A DNA stretch of 41,500 nt from Chitinophagia bacterium (GTDB lineage Bacteria > Bacteroidota > Bacteroidia > Chitinophagales > Chitinophagaceae). Where the stretch lies: contig JAJPJP010000370.1 in NCBI GenBank assembly GCA_021324175.1, positions 1-41,500 on the forward strand, given 5' to 3'. The position numbers and the translations under genes were made by a program. This document shows, piece after piece, positions 1-8,485 of the stretch (position 1 is the first letter of the stretch; each line of letters begins with the position of its first letter). The notes beneath the pieces are model-generated. The model did not search any database. It had not been told where the DNA came from and worked only from the letters and a program-made list of their open reading frames with translations.

Positions 1-666
1 AACCGCGTCCTGGGCAAGCTTGACTAAAGCTGCACTGTCCAGCCCGTCATAATAACCGCGCACGACGTGGTTCTTGTCGAGCAGAACCATTTTTTGCGTA
101 TGAATAAAATTAGAATCCACTCCTTCGCCATCCTGCAGGCCCATCTTGAGTTCAGTCAAAGCAAAATCGTAGATCGTCTTTTTCGGCCCGGTTAACAGCC
201 ACCAGAGATCGGGGTTTACCCCAAAGCGGTCGGCATACAGTTTAAGCGCCGCAGCCGTATCGCGTTCGGGATCCACCGTAAAGGAAATGAACTGTACGAA
301 GCTCGAATCCGGGTTCTGCTGTTCATCTTTGAGCTTGATGGCATCCTGGAGTTTTTTCATGTTTCGCTGGAGAGCCGGGCAGATGCTGGGGCAATGCGTA
401 AAGAAGTAATCTGCAATGATGACTCGGCCATTCAGGCTGTCGAGGCTGACCGTGTCGCCGTCCTGGTTGACGAGCGTAATATTTTTGACACGATGCCATA
501 ATGTGTCGGTGAATTGTTTTCCATCTCTGATCGTCGTGTTGACGGAATCATAATAGTATCTCCGCGGCATGTCGATGGCATTTTCCGTGACATCCCTGAC
601 GATCATGTAACTGATTAGTGGGATGAACACCGCGATGGATATGGCCAAAATTGCTTTTCCGCTCAC
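1..666 (-). CDS. SCO1/SenC family copper chaperone, 3' end outside window
   Basis: The 222 visible codons encode a SCO1-type thioredoxin-fold protein that delivers copper to the CuA site of cytochrome c oxidase subunit II. An N-terminal membrane anchor spans about residues 5-23. The copper-binding CxxxC is C92-P-S-I-C96 and the third ligand is H189 in a SNFIHTQK context, all as in the family. The start is GTG at 664-666: an in-frame TAA lies only five codons upstream and no ATG occurs before codon 21. It is the last gene of the oxidase cluster seen here, 71 bp after the subunit IV gene. The C-terminal end lies beyond base 1. Function is inferred from the motif set plus the cluster, which agree well. 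Confidence 0.93.
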   Translation of the reverse strand, partial: MSGKAILAISIAVFIPLISYMIVRDVTENAIDMPRRYYYDSVNTTIRDGKQFTDTLWHRVKNITLVNQDGDTVSLDSLNGRVIIADYFFTHCPSICPALQRNMKKLQDAIKLKDEQQNPDSSFVQFISFTVDPERDTAAALKLYADRFGVNPDLWWLLTGPKKTIYDFALTELKMGLQDGEGVDSNFIHTQKMVLLDKNHVVRGYYDGLDSAALVKLAQDAV

Positions 667-680
667 TCTTTGACGAAATT

Positions 681-706
681 AAAAACCACCGCCCGAAGCA
701 GTGGTT
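681..706 (-). terminator. weak hairpin plus T-run between oxidase subunit IV and SCO genes
   Basis: On the minus strand a 6-bp stem (AACCAC/GTGGTT, arms 701-706 and 684-689, loop of 11) is followed by TTTTT. It sits in the 71-bp gap between the subunit IV and SCO genes and could attenuate transcription into the SCO gene. The stem is short, so this is tentative. Confidence 0.3.
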
Positions 707-737
707 AGCCGGTTATAAAAAGTTCTCTTGCATATTA

Positions 738-1157
738 TCAATCTGGCTCGCCCGGTTTTTTTGCCGGCTGAACTTTCGTATGACTCTGTTCGACATGATG
801 ACGATCGTAATCATTGCGCAGATTCCTGTAAGAGCTCCCATCCCAAAGAAAAGCAATCACGAACCAGATAAACAAACAGGCTGGTATAGCCAGGGAAAGG
901 ATCAGGTTTCTGATTTCGTGCCGAAGGTGCATGAACTCTGCAATGATAAAAAATGCCTTTGCCAGTGTACCGATCAGAAATACGCCATTGAGAAAATGTT
1001 TGGGAACAACAGTCGGAAATTCGTAGTAAAAAATCGCCAGCCCAAGCTCCACTACCGTGATCACCAGCAGGATCCAAAATGTCTTCCAGATGATCTTAGT
1101 CGAAAAACTGGGCTCACTGTGGCCGGGTATTTCAACGGTAGAATGCAATTCAGTCAT
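738..1157 (-). CDS. cytochrome c oxidase subunit IV family protein
   Basis: A 139-residue membrane protein with three hydrophobic helices at about residues 25-45, 55-75 and 83-105. The size and helix count match the small prokaryotic subunit IV (COX4/CtaF type) that packs against subunits I and III of heme-copper oxidases. The helix 2-3 segment (AFFIIAEFMHLRHE) with its His and Glu residues is typical of the family. The C-terminal tail is charged and probably soluble. The gene starts 15 bp after the subunit III gene ends, which indicates co-transcription. Identification rests on topology and position more than on catalytic residues, since the subunit has none. Confidence 0.88.
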   Translation of the reverse strand: MTELHSTVEIPGHSEPSFSTKIIWKTFWILLVITVVELGLAIFYYEFPTVVPKHFLNGVFLIGTLAKAFFIIAEFMHLRHEIRNLILSLAIPACLFIWFVIAFLWDGSSYRNLRNDYDRHHVEQSHTKVQPAKKPGEPD

Positions 1158-1172
1158 ACAAATCAGGTTTTA

Positions 1173-1853
1173 CTAAAGCAAATAGAAACAGGTAAATACA
1201 AATACCCAGACAAGGTCAACAAAATGCCAGTAGAGACCGGCTTTTTCAATCATGAGGTAATGCCCCCGCCTGTCGAATGTTCCCCTAAGAACCAGGATTA
1301 ACATGATGATATTCACGATGACACCGGAAAAAACGTGGAATCCGTGAAATCCTGTTATCGTAAAAAAGAAATTCGTAAAATTCGTCGAAGACTGCGTTCC
1401 GTCGATGTTCATAAACGGGTTTCTTCCCCACCATGCACCTTCTCCGTGAAGGTGAGTCCATTCCCATGCCTGGCAACTCAGGAAAGCTATTCCACCAAGA
1501 ATAGTCCAGCCAAGCCACTTGGCTACTTCGAGCCGCTTACCCGCGTGGCCGTTTGCCACAGCGAGAACCATTGTCACCGAACTCATGATGAGGATAAATG
1601 TCATGAGACTCACAAATGCCAGCGGAACCGGCATTTCTCCTTTCCATCCCGGAAACGTCCGGAAAACCTCGTTGGGATTTGGCCAGCTGTTACTGGAAAA
1701 ACGAATTGTGCCATAAGAGATCAGGAAGGCTCCGAAAGTAAACGCATCACTCATCAGAAAAAACCACATCATCAATTTGCCGTATTCCACATTGTAAGGG
1801 CTTTTTCCTCCGCTCCACCATTTTGCTCCTGCAGGGATTGCAGCCTGGGACAT
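1173..1853 (-). CDS. cytochrome c oxidase subunit III (second copy in cluster)
   Basis: A 226-residue, mostly hydrophobic protein with the hallmarks of heme-copper oxidase subunit III: early helices with KLMMWFFLMSDAFTFGAF, a central QAWEW segment, a THLHGEG loop, GFHGFHVFSGV, and the C-terminal YWHFVDLVWVFVFTCFYLL signature. Subunit III lacks metal centres and stabilises subunit I and its proton uptake. It is the longer of two adjacent subunit III-like genes; the other is at 1989-2570. A 135-bp gap and a TAAATTTG box lie between them, so this gene and the subunit IV gene may have their own promoter. The ATG at 1851-1853 gives the expected N-terminus. Confidence 0.95.
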   Translation of the reverse strand: MSQAAIPAGAKWWSGGKSPYNVEYGKLMMWFFLMSDAFTFGAFLISYGTIRFSSNSWPNPNEVFRTFPGWKGEMPVPLAFVSLMTFILIMSSVTMVLAVANGHAGKRLEVAKWLGWTILGGIAFLSCQAWEWTHLHGEGAWWGRNPFMNIDGTQSSTNFTNFFFTITGFHGFHVFSGVIVNIIMLILVLRGTFDRRGHYLMIEKAGLYWHFVDLVWVFVFTCFYLL

Positions 1854-1873
1854 GTTGAAAGTTTAATTGTTCG

Positions 1874-1881
1874 CAAATTTA
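1874..1881 (-). promoter_or_regulatory. Bacteroidetes-type -7 box (TAAATTTG) upstream of subunit III gene
   Basis: On the minus strand TAAATTTG matches the Bacteroidetes -7 consensus TAnnTTTG exactly, 20 bp upstream of the ATG at 1853. The -33 element is weak: a TTG lies 23 bp further upstream. It suggests separate initiation for the distal oxidase genes. Confidence 0.4.
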
Positions 1882-1988
1882 TTTAACAAATGTGAAAACA
1901 GCTACAATTTTCCATTCTAAAATTCATTCTGAACACGGATATTTTTTTTCGGATTTCACGATGCGAAAAAGCGGCGAAAATGACAGCC

Positions 1989-2570
1989 TCAATGTATCCA
2001 CAAAAAGAAAATAAACAGATACAGCCAGAGCAAATCGACAAAATGCCAGTATGTCGTCACCACTTCGAGCGGAATGCTGTTATAGCTCCGCTTCCGGACC
2101 CCGAAAGCCCGGATAAAAGTCACCAGCAGCGCAATGATGCCTCCAAATACGTGGACCGCGTGAAGCCCGGCGATGACGTAAAGAAACTGGCCGGCACCCG
2201 ACCCCTTTAGCGTTATACCCGTCTTCCAGATTTGCCGGAAACTGAGCCACTGGAGCAGGATAAAAAGACATCCCAGGAAAAGCGTTGCGGAAATGACCAG
2301 GCGGTATAGTTGCATCTGTCTTTCCTTGAAAGCTTTTAGCGACATCTGCATCGTCAGGCTGCTCACCAGGATGGCGAGCGTCGAATACCAAAAGGTACGC
2401 GGGATATCGAAGGTCGTCCAGCCCGGCTGATCACGCTTGACAATATAGGCGCTCGTCAGCCCTGCAAACATCATGATGATGCTGCCAATACCGACCCACA
2501 TGGCGAATTTGTGGGGATGTATTTTTTTTCTCTGTTCGTTCACGGGTTTAACGAATTCAGCTTGTTGCAT
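1989..2570 (-). CDS. heme-copper oxidase subunit III-like protein (first copy)
   Basis: A 193-residue protein with five predicted helices of the subunit III fold. The KFAMWVGIGSIIMMFAGL opening corresponds to the early subunit III helices, followed by FWYSTLAILVSSLTMQMSL, GLHAVHVFGGII, and the C-terminal TTYWHFVDLLWLYLFIFF signature. It starts 8 bp after the heme O synthase gene ends, so the two are probably translated from one mRNA. A second subunit III gene follows 135 bp later. Bacteroidetes oxidase clusters commonly carry this pair. Whether both assemble into one complex cannot be told from sequence. The ATG at 2568-2570 is well placed. Confidence 0.93.
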   Translation of the reverse strand: MQQAEFVKPVNEQRKKIHPHKFAMWVGIGSIIMMFAGLTSAYIVKRDQPGWTTFDIPRTFWYSTLAILVSSLTMQMSLKAFKERQMQLYRLVISATLFLGCLFILLQWLSFRQIWKTGITLKGSGAGQFLYVIAGLHAVHVFGGIIALLVTFIRAFGVRKRSYNSIPLEVVTTYWHFVDLLWLYLFIFFLWIH

Positions 2571-2578
2571 ATTTTTGA

Positions 2579-3481
2579 CTAACTGGTCTTATCCGCCAGC
2601 AGGGCCAGCAGGACAACCGGTAAATAAATATAACTGCTAAACATCACACGGCGCGCCGCCTTCACCGTCATCTCGCGATACAAACGCACGCACTGCATAA
2701 TCATAAAAAAGTTGGCGATCGCGACGATGACCAAACTAATCATTCCGCTCATATTGAAAAAGTAAGGCAGCACACCTACGGGAAGTAACAGCAGAGAATA
2801 AATAACAGCCTGGATGGCTGAATACTTTGTCTGCCCTTCGCTCGAAGGCAGCAGCTTGAACCCTGCCTGGCTGTAATCCTTATGCGAAATCCACGCAATC
2901 GCCCAGAAATGCGGAAACTGCCAAAAAAACTGGATCCCAAAAAGGATCCAGCCGCCCGCAGTTAACGCATCATTGCCGGCAGCCCAGCCGATAAGGCAGG
3001 GAAGGGCGCCCGGAATTGCGCCTACGAGAACGGCGACGGAGCTGATTTTCTTCAGAGGTGTGTAGACGAATGCGTACAAAAACAGGCTGAATGCGGACAG
3101 CGCGGCAGTCAGAAAATTAAATTGCCATAGGATCAGCACTCCGGCGATTCCGGCGATTCCGGCAAAAGTCCAAGCTTCTGTTTCGCTCATTCGTCCGGAG
3201 GCAACTGGCCTGTTGGCGGTTCTTTTCATCATTGCGTCCGTGTCTTTTTCAGTGGCCTGGTTGATGGCATTGGCGGCCCCCGTCACAAGCATCCCACCAA
3301 CAAAAAAAAGCAGGATGGCCTTTAAGTCAAACACAACCACTTTGGGCGCGAGCAAGTACGCAATGACAGCCGAAAACACCACCATAAAGCTGAGGTTGAA
3401 CTTGATCAACAACTTGTAATCGCGCAGCTTTTCTGCGATAAAAAAAGATTGAGAATGCTTCACTGTTTCCTGCTGAGTCAA
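2579..3481 (-). CDS. ctaB: protoheme IX farnesyltransferase (heme O synthase)
   Basis: A 300-residue UbiA-superfamily prenyltransferase (CtaB/CyoE) that farnesylates protoheme IX to heme O, the precursor of the heme A needed by the adjacent oxidase. The first aspartate-rich motif is NAINQATEKDTDAMMKRTANRP (N, D and D in the usual NxxxDxxxD-type spacing) followed by RPVASGRMS. The second conserved region is SHKDYSQAGFKLLPS. Eight or nine membrane helices are apparent. The start is a TTG at 3479-3481: no ATG occurs between an in-frame TAA seven codons upstream and the first hydrophobic helix. A 138-bp gap with a hairpin terminator separates it from ctaD. A 9-bp tandem repeat lies inside the gene. 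Confidence 0.95.
   Translation of the reverse strand: MTQQETVKHSQSFFIAEKLRDYKLLIKFNLSFMVVFSAVIAYLLAPKVVVFDLKAILLFFVGGMLVTGAANAINQATEKDTDAMMKRTANRPVASGRMSETEAWTFAGIAGIAGVLILWQFNFLTAALSAFSLFLYAFVYTPLKKISSVAVLVGAIPGALPCLIGWAAGNDALTAGGWILFGIQFFWQFPHFWAIAWISHKDYSQAGFKLLPSSEGQTKYSAIQAVIYSLLLLPVGVLPYFFNMSGMISLVIVAIANFFMIMQCVRLYREMTVKAARRVMFSSYIYLPVVLLALLADKTS
3141..3163. repeat. 9-bp tandem repeat inside the heme O synthase gene
   Basis: The unit CCGGCGATT is repeated about 2.5 times and encodes the GIAGIAG stretch of a membrane helix in the heme O synthase. It is small and in frame. Confidence 0.6.
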
Positions 3482-3543
3482 AATGTTCGAAATTATTTAA
3501 GGTGCATATTGCTCCCGGTCCAAAGCCACAATGCTCTCTCCAC

Positions 3544-3572
3544 AAAAGAAAATGCCCTGACGGAATCAGGGC
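3544..3572 (-). terminator. intrinsic terminator after oxidase subunit I
   Basis: A perfect 7-bp stem (GCCCTGA/TCAGGGC, arms 3554-3560 and 3566-3572) with a 5-nt loop lies 47 bp downstream of the ctaD stop. On the minus strand it is followed by a T-rich tract (ATTTTCTTTT). It probably ends or attenuates the act-ctaCD transcript before the heme O synthase gene. Confidence 0.72.
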
Positions 3573-3619
3573 AAATTATTTCAAGATAAAAAAATCTTCA
3601 TCAAATCACACTCCCTGAT

Positions 3620-5431
3620 TTAGTGCACGCTTTCGTTCGGGCCGATAGGCTCAGTCTGTGGGATAAATTCCCTTCCGTCCTTGCCATAATCGTAGGCCCA
3701 TCGGTGCACTTCCGGGATTTCGCCTATCCAGTTGCCGTGTCCGGGCCTGATGGGTGCCGTCCACTCCAGCGTATTGGCTCCCCAGGGATTCATCGTCGTG
3801 ACCTTTCTTCCTTTGAAAATTGAATAGAAGAAATTAAATACAAACATCAGCTGAACGGAGAACACGACCATGGCCACCGTAGAAATAAAACGATTTAGGT
3901 CACCAAACTGGTGGAATGAAAGCCAGTTTTCATATTCCACATACCGGCGTGGCATACCCGCAAGACCCTCATAGTGCATGGGCCAAAATATCAGGTAAGC
4001 TCCCATGAACGTTACCCAAAAATGTATGTAGGACATGGTATTGTTCAAATAGCGCCCAAACATTTTCGGGAACCAGTGATAGACGCCGCAAAACATTCCA
4101 AAGAATGCCGAGACCCCCATAACGATATGAAAATGGGCCACGACAAAATAAGTATCATGAAGATGAATGTCCAATGTCGAATTTCCGAGGAAGATACCTG
4201 TCAATCCCCCGGAAATAAAGAGGCTCACGAAGGCGATAGCAAATAGCATACCCGGCGTGAAGCGAATATTTCCGCGCCAGAGCGTAGTCAGCCAGTTGAA
4301 TACCTTAATGGCCGAAGGCACGGCGATCAGCAAAGTCAACAGTACAAAGACCGATCCGAGCAACGGGTTGAGGCCGGTGACAAACATATGATGCGCCCAC
4401 ACAAGAAAAGCGAGTACAGCGATCGCAAAAAGCGAACCGACCATCGCCATATACCCGAAGATGGGCTTTCTCGAATTCACCGCCATGACCTCGGAGACCA
4501 GGCCCATCGCCGGCAAAATAATGATATATACCTCGGGATGCCCAAGGAACCAGAAAAGATGCTGGAAAAGTATCGCGCTGCCTCCTTCGTTGGATAGGGC
4601 GCGGCCCGTCGATGCAATAAAAATATCCGACAGGTAAAAGCTTGTTCCGAAATGGCGGTCGAAAAGAAGCAGGATAAGACCCGAGAGCAATACCGGGAAA
4701 GAAAGCACGCCCAGGATTGCGGTAAAAAACAGCGCCCAGATCGTCAGGGGCAGCCTGGTCATGCTCATCCCTTTGGTGCGCATGTTCAGGATGGTCGTGA
4801 TATAATTCAACCCGCCCAGCAGCGACGACACCACGAAGAGTGCCATCCCGATGATCCAAAAATCCATTCCCGCCTTGGAGCCCTCGTTGGCATCGCCTAG
4901 CGCGCTTAATGGCGGATAAACCGTCCATCCGCCGCTGGCAGGGCCTGTTTCCTGGAACAGTGAGGAAAAAATCACGATACTGGCCATAAAGAAAAACCAA
5001 TAAGAAAGCATATTCAGGAACGGCGAAGCCATGTCGCGCGCGCCGCACTGCAGGGGAATAAGGAAATTCGCGAAGGTTCCGCTAAGGCCGCCGGTTAAAA
5101 CGAAAAACACCAGCACAGTTCCGTGCATCGTGACCAACGCATAATAGAATTCGGGCTGGATTTTTCCACCTTTGGCCCATTTGCCAAAAACGTCTTCGAG
5201 AAAAGGGAATGTGCTATCAGGATATCCAAGCTGTAAACGAAATAAAACAGACATCAGGCCTCCCAGTATTGCCCAGATCATTCCAGTAATCAGGAACTGC
5301 TTGCAGATCATTTTGTGATCCTGGCTGAAAATATACTTGGTGATGAATGTCTCTTTGTGGTGATGAACATGGGCCTCTCCATGGGTGGTTATCACCGCGC
5401 CATGTTGCTGTAGTACTGCTTCGTTGCTCAT
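3620..5431 (-). CDS. ctaD: cytochrome c oxidase subunit I
   Basis: A 603-residue, 12-helix catalytic subunit of an aa3-type heme-copper oxidase, which reduces O2 to water and pumps protons. The active-site helix VI motif GHPEVY (H298, E300) marks the A1 subfamily with the D-channel glutamate. WAHHMFVTGL supplies the CuB histidines, and HDTYFVVAHFHIVMG supplies the heme a and a3 ligands. HGTVLVFFVLTGGLSGTF, holding an early ligand histidine, is also present. The N-terminal extension is His-rich (EAHVHHHKE). It starts 31 bp downstream of the subunit II gene and is followed by a terminator. Electrons are expected to come from alternative complex III encoded upstream. Confidence 0.98.
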   Translation of the reverse strand: MSNEAVLQQHGAVITTHGEAHVHHHKETFITKYIFSQDHKMICKQFLITGMIWAILGGLMSVLFRLQLGYPDSTFPFLEDVFGKWAKGGKIQPEFYYALVTMHGTVLVFFVLTGGLSGTFANFLIPLQCGARDMASPFLNMLSYWFFFMASIVIFSSLFQETGPASGGWTVYPPLSALGDANEGSKAGMDFWIIGMALFVVSSLLGGLNYITTILNMRTKGMSMTRLPLTIWALFFTAILGVLSFPVLLSGLILLLFDRHFGTSFYLSDIFIASTGRALSNEGGSAILFQHLFWFLGHPEVYIIILPAMGLVSEVMAVNSRKPIFGYMAMVGSLFAIAVLAFLVWAHHMFVTGLNPLLGSVFVLLTLLIAVPSAIKVFNWLTTLWRGNIRFTPGMLFAIAFVSLFISGGLTGIFLGNSTLDIHLHDTYFVVAHFHIVMGVSAFFGMFCGVYHWFPKMFGRYLNNTMSYIHFWVTFMGAYLIFWPMHYEGLAGMPRRYVEYENWLSFHQFGDLNRFISTVAMVVFSVQLMFVFNFFYSIFKGRKVTTMNPWGANTLEWTAPIRPGHGNWIGEIPEVHRWAYDYGKDGREFIPQTEPIGPNESVH

Positions 5432-5462
5432 GAGTATTTGTTTTCTGGTCGATTATGGGATA

Positions 5463-6530
5463 TTAGTTTTTCGACACCAACGATTTTGGGGGTACCGTTC
5501 CGGCGGATGTCGACGCCTTGGTCGAGTCGGTCGGCTTGGCACCAGGCTCCTTGTCCGGGAACACCATCGCATAGTTGGTCTTTTGCTTGGCTCTCCAAAG
5601 AATGAACTCTTCGGGCGTTACCACTTTGACGACTGCCCTCATGGTATAGTGGCCGCGGCCACAAAGCTGGTCGCAAGCGAGCTCATATTCAAATTCAGGG
5701 TTCTTCGTCATTGTCTTCATCTCCTCGGTCGTGTACTTCGGCGTCAGCCACATCGTCGTCGGCGTTCCCGGGACGGCATCCATCTTCATGCGGAAATGGG
5801 GCAGGCCTACGTCATGAATTACGTCACGCGAATTGATGATGAACTTAACCGGCTTTCCCTTAACAAGATAAACTTCGTTGTTTACCACGATGTCATCATG
5901 CGAAGCAGGGTCATCCCAGATCAGGCCGAGCGAGTTATTGTCCTTGTCGGAGATATTTTGATAATATTTTTTCCCAAAAATGCCGTCCTTGCCGGGGTAT
6001 CGGAATATCCACCCGAACTGTTTACCCGTCACTTCGATTTGCATGGCGTCTTTTGGTGCGTCACCGGTAATCTTGAACCAATAATACAAACCGAATCCAA
6101 CCAGGATACAAAGTGCTATAGCGGGAACGGTGGTCCACAGAATTTCGAGATTATTGTTATGGGGAAAATAATATGGTTTTCTTTTTTCGGAATACTGGTA
6201 TTTAAAGGAAAACCAGAAAAGCAGGATTTGGGTAATAAAAAATACAATGCCCGTAATCACAAGGGTGATGTACAACATGGTGTCGATCTTTTCGCCGTGT
6301 TCGGAAGCCGATGGGGGTAGGATCTTCCCGCGAAAAAGTTCATTGCACCAGTAAACACCAATCAGTCCGCCAACCAGGAAAACGATCATCAGGAACCCAT
6401 TGATGCGATTCTGTTGCTGAAAGGCCTTCTTCTCACCTTTAAGGACGCCCACATACTCACTCGCCTTGGCGATTTGAAATGTGATCAGGAACCCGAGCAA
6501 CAAGATCAGTATGATAAAAAAGGTTGACAT
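5463..6530 (-). CDS. ctaC: cytochrome c oxidase subunit II
   Basis: A 355-residue subunit II carrying the binuclear CuA centre that accepts electrons from cytochrome c. CuA ligands are visible: H239 in DVIHDVGLP, then C286, C290, H294 and M297 in CDQLCGRGHYTM. Four hydrophobic segments (about 1-20, 45-65, 84-108 and 130-152) precede the cupredoxin domain, two more than the classical form; such N-terminal extensions occur in Bacteroidetes. No CxxCH occurs, so this is not a caa3-type fused subunit. The C-terminus ends in a low-complexity Ser/Thr/Pro/Lys tail. It follows actF by 46 bp, consistent with a functional act-cta unit. Confidence 0.97.
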   Translation of the reverse strand: MSTFFIILILLLGFLITFQIAKASEYVGVLKGEKKAFQQQNRINGFLMIVFLVGGLIGVYWCNELFRGKILPPSASEHGEKIDTMLYITLVITGIVFFITQILLFWFSFKYQYSEKRKPYYFPHNNNLEILWTTVPAIALCILVGFGLYYWFKITGDAPKDAMQIEVTGKQFGWIFRYPGKDGIFGKKYYQNISDKDNNSLGLIWDDPASHDDIVVNNEVYLVKGKPVKFIINSRDVIHDVGLPHFRMKMDAVPGTPTTMWLTPKYTTEEMKTMTKNPEFEYELACDQLCGRGHYTMRAVVKVVTPEEFILWRAKQKTNYAMVFPDKEPGAKPTDSTKASTSAGTVPPKSLVSKN

Positions 6531-6576
6531 GATGGTATTTAATATTTAGACTGCTCTTTAATTTATTTGGCGGCGA

Positions 6577-7794
6577 TCATGTGTGGTGAATAATACTTTC
6601 CTTGAAGAAGGGATGGTTCTTGGCCATCAGCGGATATTTTGCAAGTACCCGGCCTGTCTGCCACATGATCAACCCGATAAAGCCTGCAGCAATCCCAAAA
6701 TCAAAAAGGTTCATCGGAACATGGTCGGGCATGGTGCTGCCGAATACCATCTGGTAGAAATCCAGCCAATGCCCGAACAGCAAAACTACGGACATAAGGG
6801 TTACGATTGTCCAGTTCCTTTTAGAACCCCGTGACATATAGATGAGGAACGGAGCCAGGAAGTTGATAATGAGATTGAGATAAAATAAACCAGCATAAGC
6901 CCCTTCAAAACGATTCTTGAAATAGATGGTCTCTTCCGAGATGTTGGCATACCAGATCAGCATAAACTGGTCAAACCAGAGATAGGTCCAGAAGATTGAG
7001 AAAGCAAACTGGAATTTGCCAATATCATGAAGGTGCTCGAGGTTGGTATACTCCAGGTAACCCTTGTTTTTGACGTATACAACAAACAATGCAATGAGTG
7101 CAAGGCCTGAGACAAAGGTGCTGCCGAAAGTATACCAGCTGTACATGGTCGAAAACCAGTGCGCCTTCAGGCTCATTAGCCAGAGCCAGGGAACCGTGGA
7201 AGCCACCGTCAGTGTAAACCATACAATATAAACCGACGCCCACACCGTATTTTTGAAAATATAGCGGCGTCCTTCTTCAATGCTCATCTTGGCCACATCC
7301 GATTCGCGGGAAAGCTGGCGCATCTTGATCCCCAGGCCCGTCCAAAGGGCGATCGTGAGGAATGACCAGACCATAAAAAAAGTTGGGTTCAGGAATCCGG
7401 ATTTGCCCTTCAGCGCGGGATCGCCATTGACAACGTCCTTGTTCAACCAATCATAAATCCCGTCTTTTTTCCCTGCCACGAGGCAAATAAAAATGATAAG
7501 GGTGATAATGCCGATAGGGATTACCGACGCAGAAATTGCTTCGGTAACGCGGCGGAACGACATCTGGAAACCGCCCATCGAGAGGGTAGTCGCCGTAAAA
7601 AAGAACATGGCAGCATTAACCGTCAGCAGGAAATAGATGCTGTTCTGCAGCAAAGCTGACCAAAAACGTGTGCCGTTATTTTCGGATCCGTATAGAATAT
7701 AGCCAATGATCAGCGACAGCACGCCCACGCCCATCAATGCCATCGACCAGGTGCGGTATCGCTTCGGTATTTCAAAATGTTCTCTGAGTGACAT
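6577..7794 (-). CDS. actF: alternative complex III subunit ActF, quinol-binding-type membrane subunit
   Basis: A 405-residue polytopic membrane protein with about ten helices, matching ActF, the smaller paralogue of the NrfD-like ActC in alternative complex III. Visible features are the N-terminal helix SMALMGVGVLSLIIGYIL, the loop TFFMVWSFLTIALWTGLGIKM, and the helix pair FSIFWTYLWFDQFMLIW, which contains acidic and aromatic residues of the kind proposed for proton transfer. It has no cofactor motifs, as expected. It lies 32 bp after actE and 46 bp before ctaC. Assignment follows from size, topology and position as the last act gene. Confidence 0.95.
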   Translation of the reverse strand: MSLREHFEIPKRYRTWSMALMGVGVLSLIIGYILYGSENNGTRFWSALLQNSIYFLLTVNAAMFFFTATTLSMGGFQMSFRRVTEAISASVIPIGIITLIIFICLVAGKKDGIYDWLNKDVVNGDPALKGKSGFLNPTFFMVWSFLTIALWTGLGIKMRQLSRESDVAKMSIEEGRRYIFKNTVWASVYIVWFTLTVASTVPWLWLMSLKAHWFSTMYSWYTFGSTFVSGLALIALFVVYVKNKGYLEYTNLEHLHDIGKFQFAFSIFWTYLWFDQFMLIWYANISEETIYFKNRFEGAYAGLFYLNLIINFLAPFLIYMSRGSKRNWTIVTLMSVVLLFGHWLDFYQMVFGSTMPDHVPMNLFDFGIAAGFIGLIMWQTGRVLAKYPLMAKNHPFFKESIIHHT

Positions 7795-7826
7795 CCTAAA
7801 TATTTTTTTATTCTCGAATTCTTCTG

Positions 7827-8471
7827 TTATTTTTTCGCCGTCGAATCTGTTGTTGCAGGCGCCTGCGACGCCGCCGCCGCCTGTTTCGACTTAATATAAG
7901 CGATCACCATCCAGCGCTGCCGGCTGTTTAGCTGCGACGCATAGCTTCCCATCTTGTTTTTCCCGTAAGCGACGGAATAAAACATCTGTCCTTCGGGCAT
8001 GCTCTTGTATTGGGCACCACCGATAAAATTGGCAGGTGCAGCCGGGAAAGGTCCTTCGCCCTGTCGATAAAGCGGCCCGTTTCCATCAAGTTTTGGGCCA
8101 TGGCAGATCGCGCAGTTCACCAGGAAAAGCCTTTCTGCTTCGATCATCTGGATTGAATCCGGCGTGGGGATTTGGCTTTTGAATTGTTTGGAGGCGACAT
8201 AGTTGGTGGAGTCGCCTTGCGCATCTTTCGGAAAGGGAAATGGCATCAGCTCTCCTCTTTTGATGGTCCCTTCAACTGGTATATTGCTATAATGAATCCC
8301 CTGGTCCAGCAAAGCTTTCCGCTGTTCATCAGTGACTGAATATGTTTCGTAGGCGCGGCTGTAAGCCATGTCCGGCATATAAACCCTGCCTGGGTCGCGT
8401 TTGACTTCGCTGCAGCTGAATACGAGCGCGATAATAACCAGTAAACTGAATATGATCGATAATTTTTTCAT
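7827..8471 (-). CDS. actE: alternative complex III subunit ActE, monoheme c lipoprotein
   Basis: A 214-residue monoheme cytochrome c with a lipoprotein signal: a hydrophobic segment from residue 5, then the lipobox LVFSC with C20 as the acylation site. The heme motif is C120-A-I-C123-H124. A downstream MPEGQMFYSVAYGKNKMGSY segment supplies candidate Met axial ligands. The ORF extends upstream to 8552, but the methionine at 8469-8471 is chosen because the signal peptide begins there and the extra residues overlap the actD end. In alternative complex III, ActE is the peripheral cytochrome thought to pass electrons onward. The C-terminus is Ala/Ser-rich and low in complexity. Confidence 0.95.
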   Translation of the reverse strand: MKKLSIIFSLLVIIALVFSCSEVKRDPGRVYMPDMAYSRAYETYSVTDEQRKALLDQGIHYSNIPVEGTIKRGELMPFPFPKDAQGDSTNYVASKQFKSQIPTPDSIQMIEAERLFLVNCAICHGPKLDGNGPLYRQGEGPFPAAPANFIGGAQYKSMPEGQMFYSVAYGKNKMGSYASQLNSRQRWMVIAYIKSKQAAAASQAPATTDSTAKK

Positions 8472-8485
8472 CAGAATTCGTGTGT

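Noticed and set aside
5385-6320. 311-codon plus-strand ORF inside ctaC
   Set aside because: Antisense to the CuA subunit, whose ligands are all in place on the minus strand.
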